Shown here: positions 60,552 to 64,000 of the stretch, piece by piece | Layout of the letters: each line of letters starts with the position of its first letter | Numbering within the stretch: the stretch's first letter is position 1 | Source: Kribbella sp. CA-293567 | GTDB lineage: Bacteria > Actinomycetota > Actinomycetes > Propionibacteriales > Kribbellaceae | Assembly: GCF_027627575.1 (NCBI RefSeq) | Contig: NZ_CP114065.1 | Location: 4,712,001 to 4,776,000 of the forward strand | Reading direction: 5' to 3' | Length of the DNA: 64,000 nucleotides | Notes under the pieces: model-generated | Seen by the model: the letters and a program-made list of their open reading frames with translations, nothing else | What the model was told of the DNA's origin: nothing | The model's database searches: none | Made by a program: the position numbers and the translations under genes

Positions 60552-63059
60552 CTACTCCTTGGTGGCAAGGTTTTCGATCGGTGGGGTGCGGAGAAGTTTG
60601 CTGATCGGAAGGATCGTGGTGGTCATCGCGAGCAGGCTGGCTCCGCCCAGTACCGCTGCCCAGCCGAGCGGCGGGATGTACGGAACCGGATCGCCGGTCA
60701 GGGTGGCTACCACGGCCACCAAGGTGACTGCGGCGATGGTCGCGCCGATCGCCAGGGCGACGCCGAGCAGGCCGGCTTGCTCTGCGTGGATCATCCGCTT
60801 GACCTGACGACGGGTCACGCCGCTCAGCCGCAGCAAGGCCAGTTCCCGGCGCCGGGCCAGCGCGGCCATCACCATCGTGTTGGCAGCAGCCAGGGCGGCG
60901 TAGCCGACCATGACGCCGATCAGCAGTTTGTTCAACCAGGCGCTGAGGGCAAGGTCGGTGGCCAGTGCGCCGGTGACATCGCCGGCCGCCAGCAGCGTGC
61001 TGCTGGGGTAGCGGGCCGCGACCTTGGCCAGCGCTGCATCGGCGTCCGCGCCGGGGGCAGTGCGGATCAGCACCTCGTCGAGGCCCGCACCGACGGTCTC
61101 CCGGCTGAGGATCACGTCGCCGAATCCGAGGCCCCGCTGGTAGATCGCGGCCACCCGCAACTTCTTCGCGGTACCGTCGCCAAGCCAGACCTCCGCCTGC
61201 TCCCCCACCTTCCAGCCCTGGGAAGACGCCCGCAGCCCCGAGACCGCGATGCTGTCGCCGCGGAGGTCGCTCAGGTTGCCGTTCTCGACCTTCAGGTCCA
61301 TCGTCGACGCGGCGTCGCCGGGGTCGATCGCGCGGGCACTGACGACTTCGGCGCCGTCCATGATCCTGACGATCACCGAGGTACGCCGTACGCCGGTGAC
61401 CGCCTCGACCCCCGGCACACCGCGCAGTTCGCCGACAGCGTCAGCGGGCAGACCTGCCGGGGCGGTCAGCACGTGTTGCGCGAGCATCCCGTCGCGGCTC
61501 TGGTCGAGGGTCGCCCGCTCCAGGTTGTCCTGCAGGAACCACACCGAACCACCGAAGCCGACCGACAGGACCAACGCGGTGAGCACGGTCGCCATCCCCT
61601 GCGCGTTCGCCTTCAGGTTGGCGGTCGCGAGAAACCCGCTGGTGCCCCAGAAACGCTGCAGGACAGGCGCCAGCAACCGGGCAGCGAACCTGTTGATCCA
61701 CGGCGCGAGCAGGCCGACCGCGATGACGAACAGGTACAGCATGCCGATCGCGGCCGCCAGCGCTGTCTGGCCGCCCAGGCTGACAGTGGCCACGCTCGAA
61801 GACAGCGCACCCACCAGCGTCACCAGACCGAACCCGAGGCGGATCTTGCTGTTGCCGGCCGACTCGACAGCCGATTCGCCGAGCGCCTCGGTGGGCCGGA
61901 TGGCGGTGATCCGCCGAGCAGCGATCAGGGTCGCGAGCACCGCGAAGACCGTGGTGACGATCACCGCTGCCAACGCGGCCAGAGCGCCGTTGGCCATGGG
62001 GAAACCAGCGGGAACGAAACCCCGGCTGGTCAGTTCGCCGACTGCCCAGCGCGTCGTGAGGAGACCGGCCGGCACTCCCATCACCGCGGCGGCGGCACCC
62101 GTCAACGCCGCCTCAGCCATCAGCATCCGGCGTACCTGACCTGGCTTGGCGCCGATCGCCCGCAGCAGTGCGAGATCGCGGCGACGGTGCCGGACGGACA
62201 GGCCGACCGTGCCGGCCACCACGCAGATGATCAGCAGGACGATGTAGCCACCGAAGGCCGCACCAACCTGAATCAGAAGATCACTCGCTTGACCAGCGGC
62301 GCCGGACTCTTCGGCTTTCGCCCGATCGTCCCCGGTGTAAGCCTTGGCCGAAGCAGGCTCCGCGAGCCGGCCGACCGCGGCCGCGACGGCGGGCTGATCA
62401 GCATCGGGGGCCGTGATGACGCCGATGGCGTCCACGCGGCCGGGGTGCGGCGCGAACGCCGCGGCCTGGGAGTCGGTGAAGAACGCCGCGGCCGGCTGGC
62501 CGTTGCCGGTCGTCTGCTCGGCGAAGCCGCTGACGCGAAAGCGATGCGCGGTACCGGCGATCGTCAGCTCAACCGACTGGCCCACGCGCAACGCCGTACC
62601 GGCCAGCCGCCGGTCGAGGACGATGTCGCCGGCCTTGCTCGGTTGCGTCCCACCAGTCAGCCGGTACGGCGTGAGCGCGGCGCTGCTCCAGCCGCGGCCG
62701 AGTGCCGCGCCGAATGCCTGCGCCTGGACCGGAATGGAGTGATCGGGGACGGCAGCCACCACTCCTGGTACCTGCCGGATCTGGTCGACCAGCTCAGCCG
62801 GCACCGTGCCGCCGTCGGGCAAGGTCACCGTCGTCTTGTACGGATCGCCGCCGAACTCCTTGCCGGTGAAGGTGATGTCGCGATCGGCGACCACAATGGC
62901 GGCAGCGGCGTACCGCTGGGTCTCGGGCCGGTACCGAAGACCCGACTCGACCAGCATTCCCATCGTGGTCAGGATCATCACGCCCACCGCAAGGGCGAGC
63001 AGAGTCGCGACGACGCTTCCTGGGCGTCGGCGAAGCATGCTGAAGGCAAGGTTCGTCAT
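60552..63059 (-). CDS. FtsX-like (MacB-type) ABC transporter permease
   Basis: 835 residues with two FtsX-like membrane blocks (about 250-440 and 690-820), an N-terminal helix (about 12-40) and large extracytoplasmic domains. Typical repeated segments are LSVRHRRRDLALLRAIGAKPGQVRRML and ALARRRELALLRLSGVTRRQVKRM. Likely a MacB-like exporter or mechanotransmission subunit; its substrate is unknown. Its neighbour is the matching ATPase, 3 nt upstream. Confidence 0.9.
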   Translation of the reverse strand: MTNLAFSMLRRRPGSVVATLLALAVGVMILTTMGMLVESGLRYRPETQRYAAAAIVVADRDITFTGKEFGGDPYKTTVTLPDGGTVPAELVDQIRQVPGVVAAVPDHSIPVQAQAFGAALGRGWSSAALTPYRLTGGTQPSKAGDIVLDRRLAGTALRVGQSVELTIAGTAHRFRVSGFAEQTTGNGQPAAAFFTDSQAAAFAPHPGRVDAIGVITAPDADQPAVAAAVGRLAEPASAKAYTGDDRAKAEESGAAGQASDLLIQVGAAFGGYIVLLIICVVAGTVGLSVRHRRRDLALLRAIGAKPGQVRRMLMAEAALTGAAAAVMGVPAGLLTTRWAVGELTSRGFVPAGFPMANGALAALAAVIVTTVFAVLATLIAARRITAIRPTEALGESAVESAGNSKIRLGFGLVTLVGALSSSVATVSLGGQTALAAAIGMLYLFVIAVGLLAPWINRFAARLLAPVLQRFWGTSGFLATANLKANAQGMATVLTALVLSVGFGGSVWFLQDNLERATLDQSRDGMLAQHVLTAPAGLPADAVGELRGVPGVEAVTGVRRTSVIVRIMDGAEVVSARAIDPGDAASTMDLKVENGNLSDLRGDSIAVSGLRASSQGWKVGEQAEVWLGDGTAKKLRVAAIYQRGLGFGDVILSRETVGAGLDEVLIRTAPGADADAALAKVAARYPSSTLLAAGDVTGALATDLALSAWLNKLLIGVMVGYAALAAANTMVMAALARRRELALLRLSGVTRRQVKRMIHAEQAGLLGVALAIGATIAAVTLVAVVATLTGDPVPYIPPLGWAAVLGGASLLAMTTTILPISKLLRTPPIENLATKE

Positions 63060-63062
63060 CGG

Positions 63063-63863
63063 TCAGCCCTCCCGGCTCAGCCGCGGGCGGCGACCGAGGG
63101 AGGCCAACTGCTCGGCGATCCGGTCGGCGCCGGGCTGCGGCAGGTCGGCGACGATCCGGCCGTCGGCGAGCACCACGACGCGATCGGCGTACGACGCGGC
63201 CACCGGATCGTGGGTGACCATGATGACCGTCTGGCCGTGCTCGTCGACCGTCGATCGCAACAGGCCGAGGACCTCGGCCGCGGTCTGGGTGTCGAGCGCG
63301 CCGGTCGGCTCGTCGCAGAAGATGACGTCGGGACGCATCGCCAGCGCTCGCGCGATCGCGACTCGTTGCTGCTGGCCCCCGGACAGCTGGGCCGGCCGAT
63401 GCCGCAGGCGCGAACCGAGATCGACCCGCTCGACCACCTCGGCCAGCCAGCGACGGTCGGGGCGCGCACCGGACAGCCTCAGCGGCAGGGTGATGTTCTC
63501 CTCGACCGTCAGCGCGCCGATCAGGTTGAAGGCCTGGAAGACGAACCCGACCTTGGTCCGGCGGAGCTCGGTGAGCTTGGTCTCCGACAGCCCGGACAGC
63601 TCCGTGTCGCCGATCCAGACCCGGCCGGAGCTGGGGCGATCGAGCCCCGCGGCGGTCTGCAGCAGGGTGCTCTTGCCGGAGCCCGACGGTCCCATCACGG
63701 CAGTGAAGGTGCCTCGGTCGAAGGTGGCCTGGACGCCGTCCAGCGCGGTCACCGGCTGGCCGCCGGCGGCGTAGACCCGGGTGAGCTGCTCGACCCGTAC
63801 GGCGGCTGGGGTGGTGGGGACGACGAGCAGTTCGCGGTCCGGTGTCGCGGTGAGTGAAGGCAT
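63063..63863 (-). CDS. ABC transporter ATP-binding protein (MacB/LolD type)
   Basis: 266 residues. Walker A GPSGSGKSTLL, signature LSGGQQQRVAIARAL, Walker B VIFCDEPTGALD, and switch His VTHDPV. It energises the FtsX-like permease encoded next. The ATG is 6 nt after TAGCGT (63870-63875), suggesting a leaderless transcript for the pair. Confidence 0.94.
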   Translation of the reverse strand: MPSLTATPDRELLVVPTTPAAVRVEQLTRVYAAGGQPVTALDGVQATFDRGTFTAVMGPSGSGKSTLLQTAAGLDRPSSGRVWIGDTELSGLSETKLTELRRTKVGFVFQAFNLIGALTVEENITLPLRLSGARPDRRWLAEVVERVDLGSRLRHRPAQLSGGQQQRVAIARALAMRPDVIFCDEPTGALDTQTAAEVLGLLRSTVDEHGQTVIMVTHDPVAASYADRVVVLADGRIVADLPQPGADRIAEQLASLGRRPRLSREG

Positions 63864-63914
63864 ACCAGAACGCTATGGCGATCGGGACGCCCGCAACATG
63901 CAGCCTTCGGGTCA

Positions 63915-63942
63915 ACGGAGGTGGTGCAGGCACCACCTCCGT
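63915..63942 (-). terminator. Hairpin terminator overlapping the stop codon of the last gene
   Basis: A 12-bp stem, ACGGAGGTGGTG (63915-63926) with its complement (63931-63942) and a CAGG loop. It overlaps the stop of the partial gene and lies just upstream of the ABC operon promoter. Confidence 0.65.
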
Positions 63943-64000
63943 CACCGGCGCTGGCTGCCGTCCAGGTAGCGCAGTACGGCGGTCACGCGGCGGTCGGCGC
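63942..64000 (-). CDS. 3' end of a gene running into the window from the right
   Basis: Only 18 codons plus TGA (63942-63944) are visible: ADRRVTAVLRYLDGSQRR. GC3 is very high and a terminator hairpin follows, which supports a real gene. Function cannot be read from this fragment. Confidence 0.55.
   Translation of the reverse strand, partial: ADRRVTAVLRYLDGSQRR

Overview
This window is a high-GC chromosomal segment from an actinomycete. The gene order and protein signatures suggest the Nocardioidales, most like Kribbella; I infer this from recognition and have not verified it. The support is a complete actinobacterial dcw (division and cell wall) cluster, DivIVA/SepF/YggT in place of MinCD/FtsA, a DUF3040 protein, a PASTA kinase, frequent GTG/TTG starts, and probable leaderless genes. 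There are no tRNA or rRNA genes, insertion sequences, prophage or CRISPR arrays. This is mostly core chromosome with some accessory genes on the right.

Positions 1-3231: the end of a T-box leader and ileS. Positions 3232-24900 (minus strand): an uninterrupted cell-wall/division cluster, in transcription order mraZ, rsmH, ftsL, ftsI, (a THUMP-type RNA methyltransferase), murE, murF, mraY, murD, ftsW, murG, murC, ftsQ, ftsZ, pgeF, yggS, sepF, yggT, divIVA. Many neighbours overlap by 4 nt (GTGA/TTGA/ATGA), which suggests translational coupling. mraZ has a 10-bp-periodic operator of its own product. FtsI has a very long basic N-terminal tail with ten decapeptide repeats, FtsL ends in five heptads, and FtsZ has an expanded C-terminal linker.

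Positions 24901-29811 (plus): moxR, DUF58 and a transglutaminase membrane protein, divergent from mraZ. Positions 30100-33730 (minus): DUF3040, a methyltransferase, a zinc metallopeptidase whose signal peptide lies in another frame, and a HEPN/DUF6504 pair behind a perfect LexA-type SOS box. Positions 34044-43060 (mostly plus): a DM13 protein, DUF4037, a YbaK deacylase, a secreted amidase (minus), DUF4126, an FAD oxidoreductase, a HelR-like RNA polymerase-recycling ATPase and an I36 inhibitor. Positions 43057-50868: SixA, metF, a polyprenyl diphosphate synthase, an HTH protein with a divergent DUF4180/DUF2071 unit, a barnase-like lipoprotein with barstar, and thiamine genes thiE and thiO-thiS-thiG.

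Positions 51043-64000: a LysM lytic transglycosylase, a PknB-like kinase with four PASTA domains, a small membrane protein, a UvrA2-type ATPase, a secreted GH31 enzyme with two carbohydrate-binding modules, a MacB/FtsX-type ABC exporter pair, and the 3' end of one more minus-strand gene. The theme is peptidoglycan synthesis, its regulation and its remodelling. The most unusual features are the FtsI/FtsL repeat tails, the SOS-boxed HEPN/DUF6504 operon, the lipoprotein barnase and a recurrent TANNNT-N6/7-start-codon architecture seen at eleven genes.
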